A DNA stretch of 64,000 nucleotides from Rugamonas sp. A1-17 (GCA_025548565.1 JAJLPB010000012.1:62001-126000), one strand, 5' to 3'. Shown: positions 25,509 to 34,518, counted from the first letter of the stretch. Notes: generated from the letters alone by a model not told the origin. Numbers and translations are program-made.

Positions 25509-28500
25509 ATGACCGACGCAAAGCTGCTCGCCGAATTTGACACGCTTGAGTTCAACGAAAAAATGATACTGGCGTTGCTCGCCCTGATCGGCGAGCCGGT
25601 GGGACGCACTTCCATCCTCGATCACCTGAACCGCGCGCGCATCGAGGACAAGGACGGCAACGCCTACAGCGTCGGTACGCTGGACGAGGCGCTGCGCAAG
25701 CTGGAACGGCTGGCCTTCATCAGCGTGGTGACGGGACGCGGCTTTGTGTGCAACCCCAAGCTGCGCTGGCCGGCGATGCGCGCCTCGATCGGCACACACG
25801 CGCTGGACGATTTGTGCAATGCCTACGACGAACTGGTGCCGATGCGCCAGACCTGGAACAGCGTCGAGCCGCGCAGCTACCGCGCCGGCATGGCGCGCCT
25901 GCGCATGGGCCTCCTGCGTGGCCAGACGCCGCAGCAGATCCAGCCGATATTGGCCTTCTGCCTGGGCAGCTACGAGGCGGCGCAGCTGCATCCCATTGTC
26001 GACATCTTCGGCCGTCCGTTCGAGCCGGGCATGCTGGCGCGCGTGCATCCGCTGCTGCTGGACGACGTGCTGATGGTGCTGCTGCAAAACGCCCAGCATG
26101 AATTCCTGACCGTGCCGGTGATCCGCGAATTCTGTGAGCAGCACCTGCAGCGCCGCCAGGCCGCCAAGGACGACATCAGCCCGGAACTGCGCATGGCATT
26201 GGCGGAAGACGCCATCCTGTGCGGCCGCCTGGACGACGCCAAGCGCTACCTGGAACGCACCGCCGGCCCGCAGAGCCAATACCTCGCCAGCGCCGTGGTG
26301 CTGCTGCGCGGCGCCAGCGGCGCGGCCATCGTCGGCTTCGACACGGCGCTCAAGACGCTGCGGCGCGACACCGGCAAGCGCAAGCACCTGTTCACCGGCA
26401 TGGGCAGCTACCTGTATCTGCTGTCGATGCTGCGCAGCGGCGACCCCAAACACCTGAAGGCGGCCGAGGCCTACCTCGAAATCGCCGTGCGCATGCCGCA
26501 GAACCGCGACACCGCCGTGCATCAGCAGATCGACATGCTGCGCCAGATCCGCGCCGGCACCATGCCGCCCGCCGCCGTCTCCACGCTGGCGTGGGAGACC
26601 GGCCTGCAGACGCAGATGTTCCAGTGCCTGCTGTATTTCTGGCTGTCGCTGCCGCATCTGTCCGAGCGCAAGGCGCAGCTGCAGGAGCTGGCGCAGAACG
26701 CCGAACGCGCCGGCTACCTGTTCATCGCCGGGCAGGCGGCCTGCCTGCTGGGTCATCTGGGCGACGTCGAACAGCAGCGCCACGCCAACGCGCTGCGCTC
26801 GCGCCTCGGCTATCCCGACCTGAGCGTGTGGTTCGAGCGGCAGGAGGCGTGGCAGCGGCAGTTGACGGCGCTGATCAATCTGCAGCAGCCCGCCGCCGTC
26901 GAGGCCGCCGGCAGCACGCGCCTGGTGTGGATGCTGAACTACGATAACCGCCACGGCCTGACCGACGTCGCGCCGGTGGAGCAGAAGCGCGACGCGCGCG
27001 GCCTGTGGAGCAAGGGCCGCGCTGTGGGCCTGAAGCGGCTGCGCTTCGAGGCCGAGCAGTTCGATTTCCTCACGCCGCAGGACGTGCGCGCGTCCGAGGC
27101 GATCTCGGTGGCGCACCGCACCTACCAGTCCAGCGGCCTCGCTTACGAAATCGATCCGCAGCGCGCCGCCTCGGCGCTGATCGGCCACCCGCTGCTGTTC
27201 TGGGCCGACGCCCCCGACACGCGCGTGGAGATGCTGGCCGGCGAGCCTGAACTGCTGATCAAGAAAAGCCCCGGCAACCTGGAACTGCGGCTGCAACCGC
27301 CGATCCCGGACGACAGCTCCGCCGTCATCGTCACCAAGGAGACGCCGACCCGCCTGCGCGTGGTCACCATCCTTGATGAACACCGCCGCATCGCCGCCAT
27401 CGTCGGCGATGGCCTGAGCGTGCCGGCCCACGCCGAGCAGCAGGTGCTGCATGCGATCAGCTCCATCTCGTCGCTGGTGACGGTGCAGTCGGAAATCGGC
27501 GGCGCCGCGCCGGACATGGAACAGGTGGAGGCCGACATGCGCCTGCACCTGCACCTGCTGCCCTACCAGCATGGCCTGAAGATGCAGGTGCTGGTGCGGC
27601 CGCTGGCCAATGGCGCGTACTACGCGCCCGGCGCCGGCGCCGACAGCGTGATCGCCGACGTCAACGGCAAGCCGGTACAGGCGCGTCGCAAGCTGATCGA
27701 CGAACGCGACGCCGAGCGCGAACTGATCGCCAAGTGTCCGGTGCTGGAATCGGCCGAGCAGGAACACGGCGAATGGCTGCTGGGCCAACCGGCGCTGTGC
27801 CTGCAGCTGCTGGTGGAGCTGCAGGAGATGAACCCGGACAGCATCGTGCTGGCGTGGCCGGAAGGCGAGAGCTTCCGCGTGACCGCCAAGGTGGAGACCA
27901 AGCAGCTGCGCCTCGCCATCAAGAGCAACAAGGACTGGTTCGCGGCCAGCGGCGAATTGCAGATCGACGAAGGCAAGGTCATGGACCTGAAGACGCTGCT
28001 GGAGCTGATGCAGAAGAGCCAGAGCCGCTTCGTGGAGCTGGGCGAAAACCGCTACCTGGCGCTGACCGAGGAGCTGCACCGCCGCCTGATGGAGGTCTCG
28101 GTCTACGGCGAGATCACCGGCGACGGCGTGCGCCTGCATCCGCTGGCGTCGTTCGCGCTGGAGGAACTGGCCGACGATATCGGCGGCCTGAAATCGGACA
28201 AGCTGTGGAAGGAGCATCTGGCGCGCATGGAGGCGCAGGCGGCCTTCGTGCCGCAACTGCCGACCACTTTGCAGGCGGAGCTGCGCGACTATCAGCTGGA
28301 AGGCTTCAACTGGCTGTCGCGCCTCGCCAGCTGGGGCGTGGGCGCCTGCCTGGCCGACGATATGGGCCTGGGCAAGACGCTGCAGGCGCTGGCGCTGATC
28401 TTGTCGCGCGCGCCGCAAGGCCCAACGCTGGTGGTGGCGCCGACCTCCGTCTGCATGAACTGGATCAGCGAAGCCGCGCGCTTCGCGCCGACGCTGAACG

Positions 28501-29672
28501 TGAAGCTGTTCGGCCCCGGCGACCGCGCCGAGACCATGTCGACGCTGCAGCCCTACGACCTGGTGGTGACCAGCTACGGCCTGCTGCAGCTGGAGTCCGC
28601 GCTGTTCGCCGGCGTACAGTGGAACACCATCGTGCTCGATGAGGCGCAAGCGATCAAGAACGGCGCCACCAAGCGCTCGCAGGCCGTGATGGCGCTCAAA
28701 GGCGACTTCCGCATGATCGCCACCGGCACGCCGCTGGAGAACCATCTGGGCGAGTTGTGGAACCTCTTCCGCTTCATCAATCCGGGCCTGTTGGGCAGCA
28801 TCGAGCAGTTCAACCTGCGCTTCGCCGCGCCGATCGAAAAGCCGCAGGACCATCGCGCCGAACTGGGCGCCCGCAACCGCCTGCGGCGTTTGATCCAACC
28901 CTTCATGCTGCGCCGGACCAAGGCGCAGGTGCTGACCGAGCTGCCGTCGCGCACCGAGATCACGATGGAGGTGGACCTGTCGGCGGAAGAGACGGCGCTG
29001 TACGAATCGCTGCGCCGCGCCGCGCTGGAAAACCTGGCCGCCGTCGAAGGTCCGGCCGAGAAGAAGTCGATCCAGATCCTGGCCGAGATCATGCGGCTGC
29101 GGCGCGCCTGCTGCAATCCCAACCTGATCGCGCCGGAGCTGGGCCTGGCCAGCAGCAAGCTGGCGGCCTTCGCCCATCTGCTGGAAGGCCTGCTGGAGAA
29201 CCGCCACAAGGTGCTGGTGTTCAGCCAGTTCGTCGACCACCTGTCGCTGATCCGCGCGCACCTGGACGCCAACAACATCAGCTACCAGTACCTGGACGGC
29301 TCGACCACCATGGCCGACCGCAAGAAGCGCGTGGACCTGTTCCAGTCGGGCCAGGGCGATGTGTTCCTCATCAGCCTGAAGGCGGGCGGCGTCGGCATCA
29401 ACCTGACCGCCGCCGACTACGTGATCCACATGGATCCATGGTGGAACCCGGCGGTGGAAGACCAGGCCTCGGACCGCGCGCACCGCATGGGCCAGCTGCG
29501 GCCGGTGACCATCTACCGGCTGGTGGCGCGCCACACCATCGAGGAGGGCATCGTCGAGCTGCACCAGCACAAGCGCGATCTGGCCGACAGCCTGCTCGAA
29601 GGCAGCGATGTCAGCGGGCGCATGTCCGCCAGCGAAATGCTCAACATGCTGCAGGAAGGCCTGAAAAAGTAG
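25509..29672 (+). CDS. Large SNF2-family DEAD/DEAH-type ATPase with about 920-residue N-terminal region
   Basis: A 1387-residue SNF2/Swi2 ATPase. The motor occupies the C-terminal third: LRDYQLEGFNWLSRL near residue 925, Walker A ADDMGLGKT near 950, VVAPTSVCMNW, and DEAQAIKN near 1042 instead of DEAH. ATGTPLENHLGELW, VFSQFVDHL, ISLKAGGVGINLT and DQASDRAHRMGQ complete the motor. The first 920 residues look helical, with a winged-helix-like start (MILALLALIGEPVGRTSILDHL) and TPR-like stretches. I recognise no named domain there. The nearest described groups are bacterial HepA/RapA-like and SWF/SNF helicases. It is 6 bp downstream of the S9 gene; its stop is immediately followed by the ATG of a CBS remnant. 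Confidence 0.9.
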   Translation: MTDAKLLAEFDTLEFNEKMILALLALIGEPVGRTSILDHLNRARIEDKDGNAYSVGTLDEALRKLERLAFISVVTGRGFVCNPKLRWPAMRASIGTHALDDLCNAYDELVPMRQTWNSVEPRSYRAGMARLRMGLLRGQTPQQIQPILAFCLGSYEAAQLHPIVDIFGRPFEPGMLARVHPLLLDDVLMVLLQNAQHEFLTVPVIREFCEQHLQRRQAAKDDISPELRMALAEDAILCGRLDDAKRYLERTAGPQSQYLASAVVLLRGASGAAIVGFDTALKTLRRDTGKRKHLFTGMGSYLYLLSMLRSGDPKHLKAAEAYLEIAVRMPQNRDTAVHQQIDMLRQIRAGTMPPAAVSTLAWETGLQTQMFQCLLYFWLSLPHLSERKAQLQELAQNAERAGYLFIAGQAACLLGHLGDVEQQRHANALRSRLGYPDLSVWFERQEAWQRQLTALINLQQPAAVEAAGSTRLVWMLNYDNRHGLTDVAPVEQKRDARGLWSKGRAVGLKRLRFEAEQFDFLTPQDVRASEAISVAHRTYQSSGLAYEIDPQRAASALIGHPLLFWADAPDTRVEMLAGEPELLIKKSPGNLELRLQPPIPDDSSAVIVTKETPTRLRVVTILDEHRRIAAIVGDGLSVPAHAEQQVLHAISSISSLVTVQSEIGGAAPDMEQVEADMRLHLHLLPYQHGLKMQVLVRPLANGAYYAPGAGADSVIADVNGKPVQARRKLIDERDAERELIAKCPVLESAEQEHGEWLLGQPALCLQLLVELQEMNPDSIVLAWPEGESFRVTAKVETKQLRLAIKSNKDWFAASGELQIDEGKVMDLKTLLELMQKSQSRFVELGENRYLALTEELHRRLMEVSVYGEITGDGVRLHPLASFALEELADDIGGLKSDKLWKEHLARMEAQAAFVPQLPTTLQAELRDYQLEGFNWLSRLASWGVGACLADDMGLGKTLQALALILSRAPQGPTLVVAPTSVCMNWISEAARFAPTLNVKLFGPGDRAETMSTLQPYDLVVTSYGLLQLESALFAGVQWNTIVLDEAQAIKNGATKRSQAVMALKGDFRMIATGTPLENHLGELWNLFRFINPGLLGSIEQFNLRFAAPIEKPQDHRAELGARNRLRRLIQPFMLRRTKAQVLTELPSRTEITMEVDLSAEETALYESLRRAALENLAAVEGPAEKKSIQILAEIMRLRRACCNPNLIAPELGLASSKLAAFAHLLEGLLENRHKVLVFSQFVDHLSLIRAHLDANNISYQYLDGSTTMADRKKRVDLFQSGQGDVFLISLKAGGVGINLTAADYVIHMDPWWNPAVEDQASDRAHRMGQLRPVTIYRLVARHTIEEGIVELHQHKRDLADSLLEGSDVSGRMSASEMLNMLQEGLKK

Positions 29673-29918
29673 ATGAACTTTGCCTGGCCCGCTCCGGTCT
29701 TACTGGCATTGCCCGCGCCGGAGGAAACCATACGCCGCGCGGCCAAGTTGATGGACGACATGGGCGACATCCAGGTGCGCCGGGTACCGGTGGTCAGCCG
29801 GGACGACCACAAGCTGGTCGGCATTGTCGCCATGGCGGACCTGGCGCGGAACGAGGCCATGGAAGGGCGCACGGTGGAGACCTTGCGCGATATCTCCTCG
29901 CCGGTGCCGCCGATGTAG
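29673..29918 (+). pseudogene. 5'-truncated CBS-domain protein remnant
   Basis: An 81-codon frame that starts on the base after the SNF2 stop. Residues of about 16-62 (PEETIRRAAKLMDDMGDIQV, RRVPVVSRDDHKLVGIVAMADLARNE) match the second CBS motif of the common tandem-CBS proteins. The first CBS motif is absent and the leading 15 residues look unrelated. One CBS motif alone does not make the usual Bateman pair, so this is probably a remnant. It could still be translated by coupling to the SNF2 stop. No ribosome binding site of its own was seen. Confidence 0.55.
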
Positions 29919-30061
29919 CCGGGCGCGAAAATCGCGATTTCCGGTTTTTGTCTTGTAACGGGCGCTCTCAAGCGGGTCGATTAGTGATAATCTCCCACGC
30001 TTCGACTGGGCCCGCCTGCCGTATGGGCGTGCCTTGTCAAAATAAACAGAGGCTACATACG

Positions 30062-32014
30062 ATGATCAAGACAAAAATCGCGCTGGCTGTATTGATGACG
30101 ACGCTCGCCGTCGCACCAGCCGGCGCCAGCACGCACCACAAGGCCGCCCACGCCGCGGCCAAGAGCAGCGGCAAGTCCACGCATGCGACCCATGGCACGC
30201 ATGCCAGGAGCGGTGGCAAGACCGCCAAGGGCAGTAGCAAACACACCACCAGCAAAGGCAAGGGCAAGACCAGGGCGGTCGCCTCCTCCGCCGTGGCCGC
30301 CGCAGCGGTGGCGCCGTCGCTGAAGCCGTCCGGCACGCCGGAACGCCGCCAAGACCGTTCCTTCGACGGCCAAAGCAGCCAGTTCCTGAACGCGCTGTGG
30401 CGCATCGATTCGGAAAGCGCGATCTACGCCGGCAAGTATGACACCGCCGCCACGCTGTCCATCCCCGACAAGGCCGGGCAGGCCAAGGAGCTGGCCTTCA
30501 TCGACGAGTGGAAGCAGCGTTTCGGCGCGATCAACGCCAGCCAGCTGTCGCCCAAGCAGCGCACCGACCTGGCGCTGCTGATCAACAAGCTCGACAGCGA
30601 CCGCTTCCGCCTGACCACGTTGAAGGAATATGAGTGGAATCCGGCCAGCTACAACGTGGCCGGCCCGATCGACTTGATCCTGAACACGGAATACGCGGCC
30701 CAGCCGCAGCGCCTGCGCACGCTGCTCAAGCGCATCGCCGGCATCCCGGCCTACTACGAGGCGGCGCGCGCCAACATCGTCAACCCGACGCGCGAGCACA
30801 CCCGCCTGGCGATCGCCCAGGCGCCCGGCGTGCAGACGCTGCTGACCGAGGTGGACAAGGCGGCGCAGGCGTCGATCCTGACGCCGGTGGAGAAGCAGCT
30901 GTTCACCCAGCGCGTGAACGCGGCGCTGACGGCGGTGGACGGCTACGTCGCCTTCCTGACCGAGATGGACAAGCAGATGGATACCGTGGGCCGCCGCAGC
31001 TTCCGCCTGGGTAAAGACTTGTATGAGCAGAAGTTCGCCTTCGACATCCAGTCCGGCAGCACGGCCGAGCAGACCTACCAGAAGGCGCTGGCCGCGCGCG
31101 AGGAGCTGCTGGCCAATATGGAGCGCATCTCCGACGAGCTTTGGGACAAGACCATGGGCTCCACCGCCAAGCCGGCCGACCGCTTCGCCAAAATCGGCAT
31201 GGTGATCGACAAGCTGTCCGAGCGCCACGTGAAGCGCGAGGATTTCTTCGCCGAGATCCGCCGCCAGGTGCCGGTGCTGCAGGACTGGGTGATCAGCCAC
31301 AACCTGCTGACGCTGGATCCCAAGAAGCAGCTGGAAGTGCGCGCGACGCCTGCCTATCAGGCCGGAGTGGCAGGCGCCAGCATCGATGCGCCGGGGCCGT
31401 ATCGCCCGCAGGACCGCACCTACTACAACGTGACGCCGCTCGATGGTGCGACGCCTGAGGCGGCCGAGAGCAGCCTGCGCGAGTACAACTACTGGATCCT
31501 GCAGATCCTCAATATCCACGAGGCGATACCGGGGCACTACGCGCAGCTGGTGTATGCGAACAAGTCGCCGTCGATCGTCAAATCCATCTTCGGCAATGGC
31601 GCGATGGTGGAGGGCTGGGCGGTGTACGGCGAGCGCATGATGCTGGAGTCCGGCTACGGCGACAACGCGCCGGAGATGTGGCTGATGTATTCGAAGTGGA
31701 ACCTGCGCAGCGTGACCAATACCATCCTCGATTACAGCGTGCATGTGCTGGGCATGACCGAGGAGCAGGCCATCGACCTGCTGACGCGCCAGGCTTTCCA
31801 GACGCGCAGCGAGGCGGTGGAGAAATGGCATCGGGTGCAGGTGTCGTCGGTGCAGCTGACCAGCTATTTCAGCGGCTATAGCGAGATCATGGAATTGCGC
31901 GAGCAGCGCAAGCAGCAGTTGGGCGCGAAGTTCAACTTGAAGGAATTCCACGAGCAATTCCTGAGCTACGGCAGCGCGCCGGTGCGCGTGATCAAGGGCT
32001 TGATGATGCAGTAG
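30062..32014 (+). CDS. Exported DUF885 protein with HExxxGH motif
   Basis: A 650-residue secreted protein of the DUF885 family, which has the look of a zinc metallopeptidase: the motif is HEAIPGHYAQ (about residues 487-496), followed by EGWAVYGERMMLESG with a candidate third zinc ligand. The signal peptide is IALAVLMTTLAVAPAGA. Residues of about 24-80 form a low-complexity His/Lys/Ser/Thr-rich segment (KAAHAAAKSSGKS, SKGKGKTRA), which is not usual for the family and may bind anionic polymers. The start at 30062 has AGAGG 9 nt upstream; the open frame further upstream is antisense or other-frame shadow. A hairpin at 32022-32045 follows the stop. Confidence 0.87.
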   Translation: MIKTKIALAVLMTTLAVAPAGASTHHKAAHAAAKSSGKSTHATHGTHARSGGKTAKGSSKHTTSKGKGKTRAVASSAVAAAAVAPSLKPSGTPERRQDRSFDGQSSQFLNALWRIDSESAIYAGKYDTAATLSIPDKAGQAKELAFIDEWKQRFGAINASQLSPKQRTDLALLINKLDSDRFRLTTLKEYEWNPASYNVAGPIDLILNTEYAAQPQRLRTLLKRIAGIPAYYEAARANIVNPTREHTRLAIAQAPGVQTLLTEVDKAAQASILTPVEKQLFTQRVNAALTAVDGYVAFLTEMDKQMDTVGRRSFRLGKDLYEQKFAFDIQSGSTAEQTYQKALAAREELLANMERISDELWDKTMGSTAKPADRFAKIGMVIDKLSERHVKREDFFAEIRRQVPVLQDWVISHNLLTLDPKKQLEVRATPAYQAGVAGASIDAPGPYRPQDRTYYNVTPLDGATPEAAESSLREYNYWILQILNIHEAIPGHYAQLVYANKSPSIVKSIFGNGAMVEGWAVYGERMMLESGYGDNAPEMWLMYSKWNLRSVTNTILDYSVHVLGMTEEQAIDLLTRQAFQTRSEAVEKWHRVQVSSVQLTSYFSGYSEIMELREQRKQQLGAKFNLKEFHEQFLSYGSAPVRVIKGLMMQ

Positions 32015-32021
32015 GATCGCG

Positions 32022-32045
32022 GCCGTTTGCGTGCGCGCAAACGGC
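32022..32045 (+). terminator. Perfect 10-bp hairpin after the DUF885 gene
   Basis: GCCGTTTGCG (32022-32031) pairs perfectly with CGCAAACGGC (32036-32045) around a TGCG loop, 7 bp past the stop. No T-run follows, so termination efficiency is uncertain. Confidence 0.5.
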
Positions 32046-32122
32046 TCATCCATTGATTCGATAGGGTGGGAGCTGGCCTGCGTTTTGGCTGGCTTCTGCT
32101 ACTATTTAATCAGGGAGTGATC

Positions 32123-32526
32123 GTGACCATGCCCATCAAATTCGACACACTTGAGTACGTTCGAAAACTCGTAGAGGCAGGAATACCCAAGCCTCAAGCC
32201 GTGGCCCAGGCGCAAGCGCTGGTGAAGCGTTTGCCGAGGCGACCGTGACGCCCGGCGAGCTTGTGGTGCTCAGAACGGATGTCATCGCCCGCATAGAAAT
32301 CGTCAAGCATGACGTGGATACGCTGAAGCAGGTCGTAGATTTGCTGAAGCAGGACGTGGAAATCTTGAAGCAGGACGTTGCGATCTTGAAGCAGGACGTG
32401 GCGCTCTTGAGGCGCGATTTGGAAGCGCTGAAAACCAGCATCAATGCGAAATTCACCACGCTATTCTGGATGGTGGGAATTTCGCTGACATTGAATGTCG
32501 TGATACTGGTGAAACTGTTTTCCTGA
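32123..32526 (+). pseudogene. DUF1640-like coiled-coil membrane protein, apparently frameshifted
   Basis: The first frame starts at GTG 32123, with AGGGAG 5 nt upstream (an ATG at 32129 is in frame). It encodes FDTLEYVRKLVEAGIPKPQA, typical of the DUF1640/CCDC90-like N-terminus, then stops at 32248. A second frame continues the family pattern (GEAFAEATVTPGEL) and runs to 32526 with heptads (LKQDVEILKQDVAILKQDVA) and a final membrane helix. The two fit together if one base is missing near 32221. The second frame also has a GTG at 32245 that could start a shorter protein. The coiled-coil DNA is built of 21-bp near-repeats (about 32322-32410). Confidence 0.65.
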
Positions 32527-32528
32527 GA

Positions 32529-33284
32529 TCAGGCCTTCTCTTCCGGCGCAGTCGACATGCGCACGAACATCGGCGCCACCAGCAGGCCCAGTTCGAACAG
32601 CAAGCACATCGGAATCGCCAGCGAGAACATGCTGACCGCGTCAGGCGGCGTAACGATCGCGGCCACCACAAAGGCGCCCACGATGGCGTAAGGCCGTATC
32701 TCCTTCAGCTTGGCCACGCTGACCAAACCCATACGCACCAGGATCACCACCACCACCGGCACCTCGAAGGTCGCGCCGAACGCCAGGCACATCGACATGA
32801 CGAAATCCAGATAGTTCTCGATATCCGGCGTCACCGCGATCGACTGCGGCGAGAACTCGGAGATGAACTGGAACACGCGCCCGAACACCAGGAAGTAGCA
32901 GAACGCCACGCCGGACATGAACAGCACCGACGACGAAATCACCAGCGGCGCGATCAGCCGCTTCTCGTGCGCGTACAGGCCGGGCGCCACGAAGGCCCAC
33001 AGCTGGTAAAGCACCCACGGCAGCGACAGGATGATGGAGATGACCAGCGTCACCTTCATCGGCACCAGGAAGGGCGAGATCACACCGGTGGCGATCATCT
33101 TCGAGCCGACCGGCAGCGAGGCGATCATCGGCCGCGCGATGAAATCGTAGATATGCGACGGACCGGGCCAGATCATCAGCGCGATGCAGACGATGGCAAT
33201 ACCGATCGATGCCTTGACCAGGCGGTCGCGCAATTCGATCAGGTGAGAGATAAAGGTCTCTTCGCCCTTTTCAGGAGTAGTCAT
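32529..33284 (-). CDS. tatC: Twin-arginine translocase subunit TatC
   Basis: A 251-residue six-helix inner-membrane protein, the receptor for twin-arginine signal peptides. Recognisable segments are the start EETFISHLIELRDRLVKA, the loop FVAPGLYAHEKRLIAPLV, the FGATFEVPVVVVILVRMG helix and the C-terminal AIVTPPDAVSMFSLAIPM. The start ATG abuts the tatB stop (TAAATG), giving translational coupling. It is the last gene of the long his-tat run; its stop is only 2 bp from the stop of the convergent DUF1640-like gene, with no hairpin between. Confidence 0.95.
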   Translation of the reverse strand: MTTPEKGEETFISHLIELRDRLVKASIGIAIVCIALMIWPGPSHIYDFIARPMIASLPVGSKMIATGVISPFLVPMKVTLVISIILSLPWVLYQLWAFVAPGLYAHEKRLIAPLVISSSVLFMSGVAFCYFLVFGRVFQFISEFSPQSIAVTPDIENYLDFVMSMCLAFGATFEVPVVVVILVRMGLVSVAKLKEIRPYAIVGAFVVAAIVTPPDAVSMFSLAIPMCLLFELGLLVAPMFVRMSTAPEEKA

Positions 33285-33779
33285 TTAGTAGAACGAAGAT
33301 GAGGAGTTGCTGCCGGGGCGGAAGCGCGCCACGCGCGCGGCGCCGGAGGTCACGTGCATCTTGCCACCGTGGCGCTGCTTGTACCAGCCGGGGATGGCCG
33401 AATTGCGCACCAGCTTCTTGCGCCGGAACTCGCGCGCCTTGCGCGACAGGTCGTCGGTGGTGACGTGGCTGATGGTCGGCGTGTGAATGGTCGGCGTATC
33501 GTGCCAGGCGTTCTCCACCTCGGCCACGTGCTGCGACATCGAATTCTCGACGTCCGCCTTCACGCTCTCGGCCGCCGCCTGCACTTCCTTCTGGAGGTTT
33601 TTCAACTCTTCCAGTTCGATCTCGCGCGAGACTTCGGATTTGACTTCGTTGAGGTAGCGTTGGGCGCGGCCGTACAGCGTCCCGGCCATGCGGGCCACCT
33701 TGGGCAGCTTTTCAGGACCGATGACGACCAGCGCAACCACGCCGATCACAGCAAGTTTGGTAAGACCGAGATCGATCAT
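33285..33779 (-). CDS. tatB: Twin-arginine translocase subunit TatB
   Basis: A 164-residue inner-membrane protein that works with TatC in substrate recognition. A single N-terminal membrane helix (LAVIGVVALVVIGPEKLP) is followed by the amphipathic ARMAGTLYGRAQRYLNEVKSEV, and a long cytosolic tail rich in charged residues ends in a serine run (NSSSSFY). The tail length matches betaproteobacterial TatB. It sits 40 bp after tatA. Confidence 0.93.
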   Translation of the reverse strand: MIDLGLTKLAVIGVVALVVIGPEKLPKVARMAGTLYGRAQRYLNEVKSEVSREIELEELKNLQKEVQAAAESVKADVENSMSQHVAEVENAWHDTPTIHTPTISHVTTDDLSRKAREFRRKKLVRNSAIPGWYKQRHGGKMHVTSGAARVARFRPGSNSSSSFY

Positions 33780-33819
33780 AAGGTGGTTTCAGCCTGGCAG
33801 GGAGCAACGCTCCCGCAGC

Positions 33820-34023
33820 TTACTTCTTCTCTTTAGCGTCGACGTCGATGGTGCCTGGCGCGGCTGGCGTGGCAGGCTTGTCATCCTCGCCCTTGACGCC
33901 ATCCTTGAAGCCCTTGACGGCCTTGCCGATGTCCGAACCCATGTTGCCCAGTTTCTTGGTACCGAAAACCAGCATCACAATGACCAGCACGATCAGCCAA
34001 TGCCAAATACTAAATGAACCCAT
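33820..34023 (-). CDS. tatA: Twin-arginine translocase subunit TatA
   Basis: A 67-residue pore-forming Tat subunit. The N-terminal helix (SIWHWLIVLVIVMLVFG) is followed by the FGTKKLGNMGSDIGKAVKGF amphipathic helix and an acidic/lysine tail. The start is the ATG at 34023, where GGGGA lies 5 nt upstream; the longer N-terminal extension (from 34062) would spoil the membrane helix position. A 102-bp gap separates it from the HIT gene, the largest gap within the his-tat run. Confidence 0.94.
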   Translation of the reverse strand: MGSFSIWHWLIVLVIVMLVFGTKKLGNMGSDIGKAVKGFKDGVKGEDDKPATPAAPGTIDVDAKEKK

Positions 34024-34125
34024 CATATTCCCCTTGCAAGGCGCATGCGCCCGATTATCCATTGAGACCAGAACTGCTGCGACAGTATAAGCGAAGCGCC
34101 GCCTGTCATGTAGATGTCATGCGGC

Positions 34126-34497
34126 CTACCGCTGCCCGCGCCACGGGTGCGGGCCGCCGATCACGTGCAGGTGTAAATGGTACACCTCCTGGCCGCCGTT
34201 GGGCCCACTGTTAATCAGCGTCTTGTAACCGCCGGTGGGCGAGCCGTCCGCATCATAGCCGACGCCGCAGCCGGCTTCCTCTGCCAGACGGGGGGCCAGC
34301 GCCAGCATCTTGCCCAGCAGCGGCGCCTCGTTGGCGCTGCAATCGGACAAGGTCGAGAAATGTTTCTTCGGAATCAGCAGCAAATGCACCGGCGCGGCCG
34401 GGTTGATGTCCTTGAAGGCCAGCAGGTCTTCGTCCTCGTAGACGATGGCGGACGGTATTTTCTTTTCAGCTATCTTGCAAAACAGGCAGTTTTCCAC
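34126..34497 (-). CDS. HIT family hydrolase (HinT-like)
   Basis: A 123-residue histidine-triad nucleotide hydrolase acting on purine phosphoramidates in most HinT proteins. Family features are the opening CLFCKIAEKKIPSAIVYED, PVHLLLIPKKHFSTL and the triad HLHLHVIGG. The two N-terminal cysteines (CLFC) are typical of zinc-binding HinT members. It lies between hisE and tatA, an arrangement common in betaproteobacteria, and is cytosolic. Confidence 0.93.
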   Translation of the reverse strand: MENCLFCKIAEKKIPSAIVYEDEDLLAFKDINPAAPVHLLLIPKKHFSTLSDCSANEAPLLGKMLALAPRLAEEAGCGVGYDADGSPTGGYKTLINSGPNGGQEVYHLHLHVIGGPHPWRGQR

Positions 34498-34518
34498 AAC
34501 GACTCCGTGAGAGGGGGG

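Noticed and set aside
24279..29570. A 1763-codon open frame on the minus strand opposite the S9 and SNF2 genes
   Set aside because: It is a GC-rich antisense shadow with His/Gln/Arg/Val-rich low-complexity translation and no domain, while the opposite strand encodes two clear enzymes.
32215..32250. Programmed ribosomal frameshift in the DUF1640-like gene
   Set aside because: No slippery heptamer or downstream pseudoknot is evident at the junction; a simple deletion or sequence error is the plainer reading.
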